Part shown: one piece after another, positions 23,710 to 35,309 of the stretch
Position numbering within the stretch: the stretch's first letter is position 1
Layout of the letters: every line of letters begins with the position of its first letter
Assembly: GCF_004359215.1 (NCBI RefSeq)
Contig: NC_090610.1
Location: 13,041,021-13,105,020, forward strand
Reading direction: 5' to 3'
DNA length: 64,000 bases
From: Bremia lactucae
Lineage: Eukaryota > Oomycota > Peronosporomycetes > Peronosporales > Peronosporaceae
Position numbers and translations under genes: made by a program
The notes under the pieces: generated by a model
Databases searched by the model: none
The model's input: the letters and a program-made list of their open reading frames with translations, nothing else
What the model was told of the DNA's origin: nothing

Positions 23710-24740
23710 TCCTGGACCAGGATCCGCATTTTACGTCTGGTTTTTGGCGTCATGTGTTTGAGCTGCTCGGTAGCAAGCTCCATATGTCTACAGCCGATCA
23801 TCCCCAGACCGATTGCCAAACAGAACCTGCCAATCGAGTCGTGGCCGCTGTACTGCGGACAGTAGCGACTCCTAAGGAATGAAGCAAACAATTGCCTTTC
23901 GGAGAGTTCGCCATCATACCAATGTCCACGCCAGTACGGTGAAATACCATTCTATTTTAGCGGAATCCACGATCCTCGGACGCCACTCTCATTTGATGCG
24001 CAGCCCGAGTCTTAGTGGAAGAGGCCCCTCACTACGCTCGGGGCGAAAGAGGGACACAGTTTCGTCAATATGAGGATGACCCGTGGAGGTATCATGTCTG
24101 AGACGGAAACTTGCGCTGGTGACTCTGCCGGCTTAGCAATATTCACGACACCTAAGAGTGTCAGTATGGAGTCACTGCAAGGGATGAACCTCTTTGACCA
24201 GCGTAAACGGCCATATGAAATGCGGCAATAATTTCGTAGTACCTCGGGTAGTACGGAAATTGCATCTTGAGGTAGAGTAGCAGTATTTCATAGTATTTTA
24301 TCTCCAACAATAAAGCGTGCATTGTTTTTCTTTGGTTTTATTGCGACCATTTCGGTCAGCATATTATTTTTGTTTATGTGTGCGCTTGCCATCCCGTTAC
24401 GGAGTTTCGTGTGATGGCTAATCTCTCATACACAAAGCGATGAGCTTCGCTCACGCTTTCTGCATATAACTCGCCTATGCAACCGCCGAGAGGTCTTTCA
24501 TAGGATGTAGTTGTGAATAACAAAACATTGTTATAGTTTTGGAGCAGAGGAGAGACCTAAATGATAGGCTCACCCTTTCCCCGTATATAAAGACGCATCC
24601 CGTATTTTACGTGGATCGACTGAAACGGTATGTTGATCCAGGACAAATCACATACCCTCATCCGTCTAAGGAGACAGATGATGACGCCGACTGTGAGTCG
24701 ATCGTCGATCTGGTGAGGGAACGGGGAAGGTGAAAAACGT
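21309..24740 (+). pseudogene. Family D Gypsy pol remains, right copy: RT to integrase C-terminus
   Basis: RT-start sequence lies at 21565-21918 and RT core at 22124-22366 (FNDVFMHSRAE, catalytic motif damaged). RNase H (22321-22821) has VDCDASNFAIGSALIQ. The integrase zinc-binding region is near 23290-23400, with LKILHELHDVPSSG in one frame. The integrase core at 23541-23882 keeps FVDRLTKTVRLAPC, LDQDPHFTSGFW and HPQTDCQTEPANRV. A C-terminal piece at 24539-24733 has IKTHPVFYVDRLKRY. Frameshifts separate these. A family B LTR interrupts the region just downstream. Confidence 0.78.
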
Positions 24741-24771
24741 CTAGCCGAATGACAACTTTGACCACGATACG

Positions 24772-25260
24772 ACCTTTGTGAAGGAGCTACTTTGCTCCGT
24801 AAGGTAGAGAGGAAGACTTATTGACTGAAAGAGTCACTTAGGTCTATAGAACTAATAGGTTTACAACTCTATGAGTCGTACAAGCTCTTAAAGCTTAGTG
24901 AATCCTAGTTCAAAGGATTCAGGGGTTCGTAGAACCAAGTGGCAACTAGTGCCCAAGAGTTTATACCTTAGAAAGTATTCTTTCTCTCACAGATCAATGC
25001 GCAAGCCTTGGGAAGGCAAAAGATGCCTTAATATCAAAAGGAAACTGAACTTTGTATACTTATTAAAATTCGAAAACCTTTTCAAACTAATATAAAACAG
25101 ATTCCGGCCGCTAGATTTATATCTGGCGGCTGCCACATATGTTACCCATAATAAATGGGATTTTAGCAATTACCTATTTTAATATGAGCAAAAAAGTATT
25201 TTACCCATAACGTATATGTACCACAACAACGCTTCACCAACCGATATGTGCCCCATTACA
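24772..25260 (-). repeat. Family B LTR (minus orientation), no attached body
   Basis: On the minus strand it starts TGTAATGGGGCACATATCGG at 25260. It matches the LTRs at 45254 and 60096 along its length, including the shared stem-loop (25107-25130, here with one mismatch), AACCAAGTGGCAACTAGTGC (reverse) and the CTTGGGAAGGC block. No family B gag follows on the minus side, so it is a solo or truncated LTR sitting in or beside family D. Confidence 0.75.
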
Positions 25261-26450
25261 CCCTCCCCGATAAGACTGTTGACACTTAGTGGCAACATTC
25301 GCTTTAATTCCTCTTTGAGGTTGGAATATAAGCAAATAACCGTTTGGTTGTGTTTCGCATTCCTTTGTCTAATGACAACAAAGCTTGAGTCACCGATTTT
25401 ATCTACTCCCCCGACGATGAGGTGCAGGTGAACTATATGTGTCACACTCCATCAGACGATGAGGCAGAACAGCCTCGCTCATATACGCCTCGGCGTGTAG
25501 ACGAGTCTCGTCGGGCTTCAAATCCGTTTAGCGACATTGCACCGGACGCCGGACCCTGAGTCCAATACCATCACGAATTTGCTTGATGAAGAGCAAGAGC
25601 GGGCAATCCTTATAGAGGAAAAAGCTCATCGTCGAACTGCAGAGCTAGCTTACAGTGAATACCGACTCACTACACTTAGTGTGGAAGAGCGTCTCAAAGA
25701 GATCACAGGTCGCAGATTGCCATCTGGACCTCCGGACCAAAGGCGATAAAGCCGGAGGAAATCCCTTCTCGCGACGCCCTTCATGAGCGATACCTTACGC
25801 CGAAGGTAAAGACACGAGGTCAGTATCTGACGCGCTTGCGTGATCAGGCCCATGGGGCTTCGGTGACCTCAATGAGGGAATTTCCGATCGTTCTGTTTCC
25901 AAACGAATCAAAAAGCGCAAACGACGCTTCGTTTGAAAAATGGGTCCATCGGACCAGCCGCCTCCGCAACATCCGGAGTATACGAGATTCTCCGGAAGTG
26001 GTTGATGTTCGTTTGGAACGGAATCTTCGCTTCGACTTCGCCAAGCTTGAGACCAAAGGCCAGTTACGTTCGGCATCTATGCCACAAAACGAGGATAGGT
26101 CTAGCCAATATTTCAGTGCTTTAATTGCACGTGCAACCATAAATCGAAGCAGCACTGAGGCTATAGATCCACCTTTTCTCACTTCTAGTGGTATGAAGCG
26201 TCGTTTCACGCAAGTTGACCCTGAGTTTGGCGCTCAAAAACGTCAACGGCGTACGAGCAATCTTGCCGAAGAGGTATCTCAAACTCCCAAGAGTTTTATG
26301 AAGAGGGGTTCCCAAGCCACTTCACCAGATACTGATATTGGCCCGTACGACGGCGTCGCTTTATGAGTTTCTCTACGTGAAACTGAAGGTGGTCTCGAGC
26401 ACCATGCAGCGCAAGAGGGGGCCGAAATCTCGGCGGAAGCATTTGACGCT
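25261..26450 (+). other. Unrecognised charged open frames, probably retroelement-derived
   Basis: Several plus-strand frames lie end to end. One near 25408-25550 is acidic (YSPDDEVQVNY, SDIAPDAGP). One at 25537-25749 is helical and charged (LLDEEQERAILIEEKAHRRT). One at 25836-26366 is basic, 176 codons (MKRRFTQVDPEFGAQKRQRR). They could be the C-terminal extension of the family D polyprotein or a gag-type protein of another element. I see no catalytic motif, and frame changes separate them. Confidence 0.35.
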
Positions 26451-29400
26451 CTAAAGCACGAGGAGCAACTTCTTCGCGAGGGCCTTGCTGGAGTTAAGGT
26501 CTCGTTGAGGCGGTCCAAAACTGTCTTTAAATGCTGGAACGTCAGCAACTTCGTTTAGAGGGTCAGCTAAACATCCTGATGATGTTGCAGCAATCTGCGG
26601 CACGGCCGTCTTTTTCCGAGAAAGCGCCTCCAAGCCAACGTGGGAACGGTTCCGATAGGGCCCAATCAAGCCGAGGTAGAATACTGGTTGTGTACGCAGC
26701 TTGCTAGGAAGGTTTAGCGTGTAAGCTAGGCCCTTCTTGGCCACGACCGTAAATTGTCCAATAAAGTGCAGGTGCAATTTGTTCTTAACAACCGCAGAAA
26801 CCAAGTAGGTAGGTAGATTTTAGCATTTAATAAACTCGGTCTCCGCAAAAGAATTACTACAGCTTCTGCCTTTGGCATCTGCTTGTTCTTTCTGTTTGTC
26901 TTGGCTATCAGCCATCGTGTCACGTACATGTCTTAAGACACTCATACTTGTCGCGAGAAATTCGCTTACTTGATTCTGAACGGTAACAGGGCTGATATCA
27001 GAAAGCCTATCGGCTAATTCTCCCTTACCAAGCCTTGAGCTACGTAGTGGTATCGTTAACGGAACGCGTGGGTGGATAAGACCGTTGACATAGAAGGTAG
27101 TGTAGCCTGTAGAGGCATGGACAGAGTTATTTAACGCAAATTCCACACTGAGAGCATTGAGCTCCAGCGCTTTGGTGTCTGAGCACTGCGCAAAACGCAA
27201 TCGACACGTTCAATTTGTCAATCGGTTTACGGATGGTCCGCGGTGGACATGTCCAATGTGATACCAAGCCCTCGAAAAATTGAAATTCAGAATTTACTCG
27301 TGAAACGAAGGTCACGATCAGAGACAATTGCTACAGGCAAACCGTGTTGTCGGAACACGCAATCGATGAATAGCCTTGATGTACCTTCAATATCAATGGT
27401 CCGGGACAGCCGCTAAATGAACCATTTGCTCAATCGGTCAGCAAAGACCACTATGCCAAAGTTTTCGGCTGAATCTATTGGTAGACAGAAAACAAAATCC
27501 AGACTGATGGACTCTTATCAACCTATGGGGACGTGAAGGCTCGCCACTGGCGCAGCAACATGCGCCGACGAATTAACCTTTTGCTAAGTTTCGCATGTGC
27601 GACCGTATGCGCTGACCCATTTTTAAAGTTTGGGCCACGATAAGTCTGGTTTACAGAGCCGTAGGTCTTTTTGCTACCGAGATGATCGTCAAGGGCTGTA
27701 TAATGCGCCTCATATTGGATTCGGTACTTCAAATTTTATCATCATGAGAAACAACGATGCGCGGAGTATCCGCAGCATTCTTGCAATTAAGCAAATGGTC
27801 GTTATCGATAGAAAATCGATCGAATCTTGCACGCAAACGTGACGACAATTTAAAACCCGATTTAGGGCTCGTTAGAGCTCGTAGCAGAGCTACACACTGC
27901 TCATACTGGGCGTAAGCCAAACTGATTAACTCAGTGATAGGCAAAAATTAGAGTCGTTAAATGAGAGAGCTAATAATCCACCCTGCGTAATAACGCATCA
28001 GCTAAAGCATTCTGTCTGCCAGGCTTATACTTCACCTCATAATCGTATTCGGCGTAAAATGAAAACCATCGATCTCTGTGAGAGGTGAGGCGACTTAGTC
28101 GCAGTGCGTAATGACGCGTGATCAAATATATATTACAAACGGCTTAGAGCCTAGCTGATAAACTCTAAATTTGACACGAACTTCCTCCATTACAATTAAC
28201 TCTTCGTCATGACTGGGTAATTACTTTTCGCAGCTTTAAGCTGTCTAGACTCGAATTACATGTTCATGCCCTTCATTATATGTTTGTAAAAGAGCACTGC
28301 CAATGGCAAAATCTGATGCGTCACAGACGACACTGAATGGCCAATTTGGGTTTGGCAGTGCCAGAATTGGGGCATGGATAAGACTATCTTACCTGCTTTA
28401 AATGCATTATGCTCGATGCTAGTCCAGCATCAAACAGTATCCTTATTAAAAGATTAGATAATGGCCTAGCCATATCAGCGTAATTTTCGCTATATATGTG
28501 TAAATAATTGGCGAGACCCAACCACTTACGCAAATTCTTTTGGTTCTTAGGAACCGGAAAATCAACTATGGCTTTTACCTTGGCGGAATTCGCTCTTAGG
28601 CCTCACTTCCCAATGAAGCACCCTAACAAGAGAATCTCTTCCTCGCCACAATGCATTTAAATTTGCCATACAATTTATTTGTACGCATACAGTCGATCAC
28701 TGCTCGCAAATGGTCTGAATGGTTTTCCATGTCCGACGGGCCCTGCTCCGCACGACTATAAGCAAAAATATCACTTGATAAGTCTGTGCATAACCTCGAT
28801 GAGAGCGCAACAATTGCGTCACTAGACGATTAAATGTCGCCGGAGCGTTGGAAAGTCCTTGTGGCATAACCAACCACTTTCATAGCATACCGCTTGTGGT
28901 GCTAACCGCATGAGCAGTTGGTAACAACCATCGACTAAGTCAAGTGCACTGTACATCGTACATACCGCCGTAATGTTTTGGAGAACATCCTTTCGAGGAC
29001 TCGGGTTTGTGCTGGTATAGTGGCAGTGCTAAATTAATTTTGTAAGAAAGAGAGCAAGCATGGTTAAAGACTTCTATACTAAAACACGCACCAGAGGCGT
29101 CCCCCCCTTCCCCGCCGGGGGCCTCGTCAGTGACTATATCAATCTTGAAGTGATATATTGCTGAATCCTGCGCTTACCAAACCAAGAACCTTGTAGAACT
29201 TGATGTAACCACACCTGGCAGCTGAAGCGTTGATCCGGAAGGGAGTGTCCGCTATGACAACTCCACTTTCGACAATTCTAAGCATGTACAATGCGCCATT
29301 TATCATTTGGCATTTTGACACAAATTGTCGGTGTCGCATGGGTAGATTTGCTCTCTCGTACTATTTCAGTCTCGTGCTTAGCACGAGAGAAATCGTCAAT

Positions 29401-30900
29401 GACGTCACACTGTACCTTCGCAAAGGCCACTGTCGTGTGGCGCAGTGTTGGTTCCAGAAATCAAGTCAATTTAATGACGGAGACCTCTATTTATGGGTAA
29501 AACGGATGGTAGATTGGTACATACCACATCTTGCAATACCTTAATCAAGGAATAAAATGGATCCGTAGGATCTTTAAGGAGCGATGATCCACTCCACACA
29601 CTAAGCGCAGATTTTACGTCCTCCAGGACATCGTCGTCCAGAAGCGACGATAAGTTTTACTCAATCGTTGGTCGTATGATATAAGTCGCCAGCTTTTAAG
29701 GCTCGGCCGCACTCATCAATCGACATAGCTCTAAAAGAGCATGTAATAAAGGAATTGCTGCAAGGCAAACTTCTCCCTCGATGTTACCTACACCATTTAC
29801 AATATGCAATCGCTCGCTCGTATCACTTTGTGAGGATATAGACGCTTGGTATCTCTGCTGTGAATGTCTCGGCCTCTAAGAGGCGTATAGTATATACGCC
29901 TCTTAGAGGCCGAGACATTCACGTCCACAAAATATTCAGCCTGTATTGCTCTATACCAGAGCTGGTGTCCAATCCGACATCCGACAAGGAGTAAGGTATC
30001 TTGACTTCCTTGTCCAGTGACCGTTCACTTCACGTGCATTAGAAGGGTTTGACCTTAAATACCCCGGCATACTGCCAATAGTGTCACAACTAACAATGCC
30101 ACCTCGGCCGGCCATACTAAGTGGACTTAGACAAGCCACTCCACGTATCTCAGGAATATTACACCCTTGATTACTCGGCCTTAGGCCTACAATGCTTCCA
30201 GCATTCAGTGAATCGTTATTACAACGAGTGTCACAAGCCCTTCCACCCGGGCTCAGAAATAATGTTGTCAACATTGGAAGTTATTAATTCAGGCATTCTA
30301 ATGTCTAAAGCACTGATAGATTCAATCAGTGACTCGCGCCAGTAGTGCTTTTATTGGTAGCAAAGATGGGTTCATGACTCTCCAATACTTTGCTGGGAAC
30401 ATTGCGCGTTGCGCTGTACTGATGGATGCTGCTGAGAACCAACACTTCCTTGTTGGAAGGTTGATTGTCCACCACTCCGTGCAGCATAAACATTAAATCC
30501 ACGTCCAGTGGAGAGGATGCCCAAAGCGTTTTTACTCTTGGAAACCGATCGACGCGCTGCGCGTCAACGTATTGGGCCTGTTGTCTGCTTGTGAGAAGGA
30601 GCACCAGTTGTCGCTCCGCTAGTTCCGTATGGACTAGCAGGAGAAGCGTGATGATTAGAAATACGGGGTACAGTACCGCCCATGATTTCTTTCACTCGCA
30701 GCGAGGGAAGCTAATTCGCTGCGACCGTTGTTTCGCCACATCGGAACTTAGCTGAAAGCAGCGCCGGAATTCCGCTTCGTATTGGTCGGTTGATTCATTT
30801 GAATGCATACGACCGGGAACGGGAAAAATGACTAAGTGATTTCCCCTGAGCCTTCCACGAACTATAGATGTCATAATAACTATGTGCATTGAGATAGCTC
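26451..30900 (-). pseudogene. Family B Gypsy copy 2 (minus): protease region, RT, RNase H, integrase
   Basis: Read leftward: protease-region sequence at 30604-30326 (SHEPIFATNKS), a linker at about 29830-29130, RT at about 29100-28400, RNase H at about 28390-28090, the RNase H-integrase connector at 27732-27523 (ALDDHLGSKKTYGS) and integrase at 27330-26820 (FALNNSVHASTGYTTFYVNG). The integrase C-terminus at 26804-26451 has TVVAKKGLAYTLNLPSKLRT followed by QPVFYLGLIGPYRN. Stops and indels occur throughout. No flanking LTR pair is seen. A 30-bp-arm palindrome at 29860-29922 has been added inside it. Confidence 0.75.
29860..29922. repeat. Perfect inverted repeat, 30-bp arms, 3-nt spacer
   Basis: GTGAATGTCTCGGCCTCTAA begins the left arm at 29860. 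The exact reverse complement of 29860-29889 lies at 29893-29922, separated by GTA. The right arm aligns with the homologous family B copy at 49575-49610, whereas the left arm has no counterpart there. The left arm is thus an added inverted copy. Confidence 0.95.
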
Positions 30901-31694
30901 GCTCTAGGAGCGACGCAATCGTTTCATCCGATTAAGGCCATTCGGACGGAGGTGGCATCGGTGGCATGCCACTAGTCACATAGTGACGCTCAATGCGACT
31001 GGCTTGTGACACCGACTAAACACGCTCACGTGCCGTCGGTGGACCTTTACGCCCAGACTCTTCTGCGTTAGACCCATTGTGAATGATGGTCTGAACAACA
31101 GATGTTGGGGTTCTACTCCACTGAGAAGCAGCTGCGCCTTTATAGGCAGCGCTCTCATGATAATCGCTGCGCTAGGTAGCGCAGAGGATGGCTTTGTTGA
31201 CGTAAGGCAAGTTGCCCTTCGCAACGTTGTGCGTCCCCAAAATAGGAGCAATAATTGAAGTTTGGATGAGCAATAAAGCACCATCATCCTTCCTCATTAG
31301 CTCGCTGTACTCATCACTACTATGAGGTGATGGCAGCGGTGACGACTCATTGCAGTCGACAATGAGCGACGGATCTACGTCCTCACTGTGAAAGTGGGAT
31401 GGATCTGTAAGTACAGTCAGCGCGACAGCAGCAGTAGCTGTCGACGTTTCAATTGTAACACTCAGCGACGGGGAGTCTTAACGCGGCGCGTACGCTTCGT
31501 ACGTGGTTGTGAGGGCGTCTTTGCAGACAACCCATCATTTTTGCCCCTCTCAGGTGGCATGGTTGGCGCCGTGTGAGTGTACACAGGTCGCTAGAGTGAC
31601 TGAGAGGACTAGAGCGGCGCGTAAAGCCGCTCGTTGTCCCTCATTCCCTTTGACGAACTTTCAAAATGTAAGTTCGTTCTTAAAGGAGTGGTGG
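30901..31694. other. Unassigned repeat-like sequence, no intact gene
   Basis: The GC-richer stretch between family B and an LTR-like block has only short frames, such as 31388-31576 plus and 31287-30976 minus. None has domain support. It may be gag or untranslated sequence of the preceding minus-strand element. Confidence 0.35.
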
Positions 31695-32176
31695 TGTAAC
31701 AGGCTAAAGTTGCCTTATGTTACACAATCCCCGTTAAGCACACTTTGTGTACTTAATGGGATGGTCAATTACTTAAGTGAAATAATTAGGACCACCACTT
31801 GGGTGTGGTTCACATTGTGACCCCCCGTGTATATGATGCAACTGAGCGCGTTCACTTTAACGGGGATGACGGCTAGCGTCATCCAAGATACGAGGAGGTC
31901 GCTTAGGCGCCCACCAACTACCTACGTGTGAAGTTAATTGATCACACTTGGCTGAGGTTCACATAGCGAATGTGATGCACCCAGGTGCATTCACATTGAA
32001 GAATATGACGCCTAGCGGAGCTGAGGTATTTAGAACAAATACGCTTGCTGTAGGCGGGCGCTACTATAGCAGCCACGCTCTACCTACACACACAGCTTCA
32101 GGCACATTGAGGAAGTGGTTTGACCGTCTTCTCTTACGTGCAGTGCTTAACGGGCGAGTAACGATAACCCGTTACA
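31695..32176 (+). repeat. LTR-like block bounded by TGTAAC...GTTACA
   Basis: It starts TGTAACAGGCTAAAG and ends GATAACCCGTTACA. The first half is homologous to 580-770 in reverse complement, and part of the second half (32045-32150) to 215-310 in direct orientation, so it is a mosaic. Small hairpins abound, for example ATGCACC/GGTGCAT near 31976 and GATGACG/CGTCATC near 31865. The flanking five bases (GGTGG and TGTTA) do not form a target-site duplication. It could be a rearranged solo LTR. Confidence 0.55.
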
Positions 32177-32347
32177 TGTTATATACGAACAATAAGGCTT
32201 CCACATTGTCAGGCAAACAAGTACATAGAAACACGTACAATTGGTCGCATCAGTTGTTAATATGATCATTTTACCGTGATTTTTACAATTTATAAGATGG
32301 TGAAAAGAATGGTTTTAAAGCCATAATCTATAGCGACCATCACATTT

Positions 32348-33588
32348 CTAAACCTCAATAATCCTCACCTTGGCTTTGCGCGTCTTCTTCGGACGCCCAA
32401 TCTGTATTAAATTGCGTTTGTGCAGACTGTCGAAGCGATCTAACAGCGGGTGTCCTTTAGGCTTTAAGGTCCGCATGCTGCCTGTAAGCTCCTCCGAGAA
32501 AGATACTGGAGTCTCGCGCTCCAGTTTTCTGCAAGGCATTTAACGTCATACAATTAAATTCAATAACATATCAAATGATAGCAGCGTCAATACTTACGTG
32601 TACTTTCCAGCTACGCGGACAAGCGGCGGATCCTGCAGCTTTTGCTCCAGCAGTATTTTTTTCAACTCCTGTTTTTTGGCTGCTTCCTTCTCACTCTTCA
32701 ATATGTCGTGAAGAATGTGATTTGACCTGATAAAACACTACTATTAGTTGACACGCCTTCCAGCATCAATAATTAGATACCGTACGCATTAATTTGCTTG
32801 ATAATCGACTTCTCGCCACGCCGCATGTGATGTTTTACCTCCATCTGCTTGTGTCTCGAGCGCTTATTACGCTGTGCACGCGTTACTGTAGCCGGGCATT
32901 TGCGTGGTTTCCGGTCCAATTCATCATCTTCTGTGTCGCTCGATTCTTCGTCCGACACCTGCTTGATATACTGTAGCGTCTCTTCCGACATCCCATTCGC
33001 TAGAGGCTTTTGTAGCTGCGCCTTCTTTTCTTGCTTCTCTAGCTCATTTGCCACAGCTTCAGCCACGATGTCTTGGTGAGAGTCAAAGTCAGGATGGTAC
33101 GACTGGCCTGCAGCCGCCACCTCAACAGTGGCCACAGCGTATTTGGTTGAAGCCACCAGTTTGCGCCGCATAATCTTTTTTTTAACTACAGGTGCTACAT
33201 AGTCGTCCAGCAACTCGTTCTGCTTATCATCCTTGACGTTCCCGTCATGACCCCATAGGTCCTCAACTTTCTGAGACTTGTTAAGCTTATCCTGTTGCTG
33301 CAACTGAACCACCTTCTCCTGTAGCTTTTTCACAGCCAAAAGCTCACTCTTGTGAGCCTTTGCAGCGTTAAACTTCCGTGAGCTAGCCAATAGCGGATCC
33401 TTTTGCATTCTTTCAAGCTTTTGCTTCTTCGTCAGAGGAGCTGGTGCGCCACCCTTATTGTCGATCTGAAAAAGCTTTTCGGCCTCTACGTGCTGTAGTT
33501 TTTTATCTTCTGCTTCTCGGCGAATGCTTTCCTCCACCAGCTCGCCAATTTCCTTAGCGCGCTGCTGACGGCGGCGCTTACCTGCCAT
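32348..33588 (-). CDS. NOP53: Ribosome biogenesis protein NOP53 (GLTSCR2-like)
   Basis: NOP53 is a nucleolar and nuclear 60S assembly factor that docks the exosome helicase Mtr4 onto pre-ribosomes. Three exons fit by frame: 33588-32786, 32726-32598 and 32528-32348, giving 370 residues. The start MAGKRRRQQRAKEIG was preferred to an in-frame extension upstream. The protein is highly charged with coiled-coil stretches. The third exon carries the family signature FSEELTGSMRTLKPKG followed by LLDRFDSLHKRNLI. Intron 1 must use donor GTACGG at 32785, because the nearby GTATCT would shift the frame. Intron 2 has a textbook GTAAGT donor. The gene is divergent from the coiled-coil gene, with 130 bp between start codons. 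The identification is good; exon 1/2 junction details are inferred. Confidence 0.88.
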
Positions 33589-33718
33589 GTTTGAGATGCG
33601 AGAATGCCAGCCAATGGCCCAGCCCAACATTATCATATTTATTTCGACCAATCAACGTGTGCTGGTTTTGTTGCGTCTTTAAAACTGGAAGAAAGTTACG
33701 AGCCACCGTCTTGTGAAA
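33589..33718. promoter_or_regulatory. Compact bidirectional promoter region
   Basis: Only 130 bp separate the start codons of NOP53 (minus) and the coiled-coil gene (plus). Any promoter elements for both must sit here or inside the 5' ends. I cannot point to a convincing oomycete initiator, so this is a positional call. Confidence 0.45.
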
Positions 33719-35140
33719 ATGGATGACAGCCGCGACGATCTCGCGCTTGTGAGGCATGAGGGTGGCAAATTTATTTCTCAGCCAGTACAGCGAAGCTTCA
33801 CCACTGAGGACTTACCAAACGCCAAGTCATTTGTGAGCATTTCGGACGCTACATTAGAAACTAAAAAGCGCTCGAGCTCTGATATATTCGAGAGCAGTCG
33901 CATGGCCATTCTTCGAGGCATTCAGGGAGTGGGACTGGATCGCATGGTAGATACAATGCAAAAAGCTTTCACAATTGATAATTCGGAGCGGTTTATGAGA
34001 GCTGAGTGGCTTGTGGTCGAGACGGAGGAACAAAAGCTCCAGCAACTCCAAGAGGTCGTGTTTAAGCTACAAAAAGCATTCCAATTTTCCAACAGACTTC
34101 GGACCCTTGTAAAATTAGCTAATAGTACACTTGCTAAATGTCAAGAGCTGGTGGAGCGAAGTCAGACACACCTGGAGCAGTGTAATATGATGTTTGCCCA
34201 ATGTACCAACGAGATCTCAACTTTAACGGATTATTTAAGCAAATTGAAAGAAGCCATTATTCCACCGCTACAGGCTAAAGACCATAATGAGGAGAAGAGA
34301 AATGCACGAAGAGCCGAGTGGGCGTTAGCGAGGATGGCACAAAGTGCTCAGTCCATGGTGTTGGAGATGAGAGAGAGTTTGGATGAACTGGATGACTTGG
34401 CAATCGAATGCACCAAACTCATGGTGCAGAGTATTACGCTGCTTCATATGAGAGGAAGGTCAGCAGATTTTAGTGGTACGGGCGTGGCTGCGGGTGCCGC
34501 GGGCGTAGTAGCGGGTGCGGTTGTGGGGGTTGCTGGCGTGGTTGCTTCGCCAGCAACTGGTGGACTGAGTTTGCCCATTTCGCTGGCTGGAAAGAGTTTA
34601 TTTTTTTCGGGAATAGCAGCATTGACGCCGTCCACCATCATGCTTAGCCGTAAGTTGTAAAAAAGGTGGTTGAATGGACCGAGAGATATTTAAGGTTATT
34701 CTTCGCCCTCTTATGGTGTGCAGGTCAGAGCCAACAGCTAAATGGACTGTCGTTGCTAGTGGTCAATCTTAAGGCGTGTCTGGAGATAATGAATCAGAAG
34801 CGCGAAGAGATGGCGGTTTCATTTGCTGCCGTCGAAGGTCTTCACCTAGATATCAAGCAAGCGACAGATTTTTGCCAAGACGCAATTGAACTCGAAAGCT
34901 CCATTTATGTAAGCGCAGCAGAAGTTTAGCTTTTTTATTTTTCGTTTCTGTCGCAATGTATGATGACTTTTATGATTTAATTCGCAGGAAAATGCTTGGG
35001 ACTTTATTGAGGACATCAGTGTTAAGCTTGCGGCGCTTAAACAATCAGCGGAGCTTTTTCAGGTGTCACCGAGTCTCTGGCACTTTTGCAAATCGGAAGA
35101 TGCTATGTACCAATACTTGCTTGCCGAAGAGGAAGACTGA
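33719..35140 (+). CDS. Unrecognised coiled-coil protein with a Gly/Ala/Val-rich hydrophobic segment
   Basis: I do not recognise the family. Three exons join in frame: 33719-34649, 34724-34908 and 34988-35140, with GTAAGT and GTAAGC donors, giving 422 residues. The first ATG (MDDSRDDLALVRHEG) follows a GTG that is not a start. Residues about 90-250 are long helices with heptad-like leucines. A low-complexity hydrophobic segment (about 253-305, GVAAGAAGVVAGAVVGVAGV) could form a membrane hairpin, and further helices follow in exons 2 and 3 to WHFCKSEDAMYQYLLAEEED. A helix, hydrophobic hairpin, helix layout is seen in several membrane-inserting helical protein families, but that resemblance is only architectural. 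No signal peptide is apparent. Confidence 0.75.
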
Positions 35141-35309
35141 GGTTTTTTGCCCACTTTACTTATAATTTTGTGACCAAAATTAACAAATTTTCTCGAGCTT
35201 CAGGATGAGTCTCTAAATCTCACCTGCATTATGTATGACCTACTTAACTCCGTCTTAAAATAATAATATAAACAAATATTCACTTGGACCGCGTTTTTTT
35301 TCGGAGGCC

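Noticed and set aside
32775..32781. GTATCT as the donor of NOP53 intron 1
   Set aside because: Joining it to the only CAG acceptor puts exon 2 out of frame. GTACGG five bases upstream keeps the conserved frame.
33586..33651. Upstream in-frame extension of NOP53 (MVEINMIMLGW...)
   Set aside because: The hydrophobic extension is unlike NOP53 proteins and would use up the already short promoter. The MAGKRRR start is preferred.
34444..34641. Antisense Pro/Ala/Thr-rich frame (TPATPTTAPATTP)
   Set aside because: It is the shadow of the Gly/Ala/Val-rich segment of the plus-strand gene.
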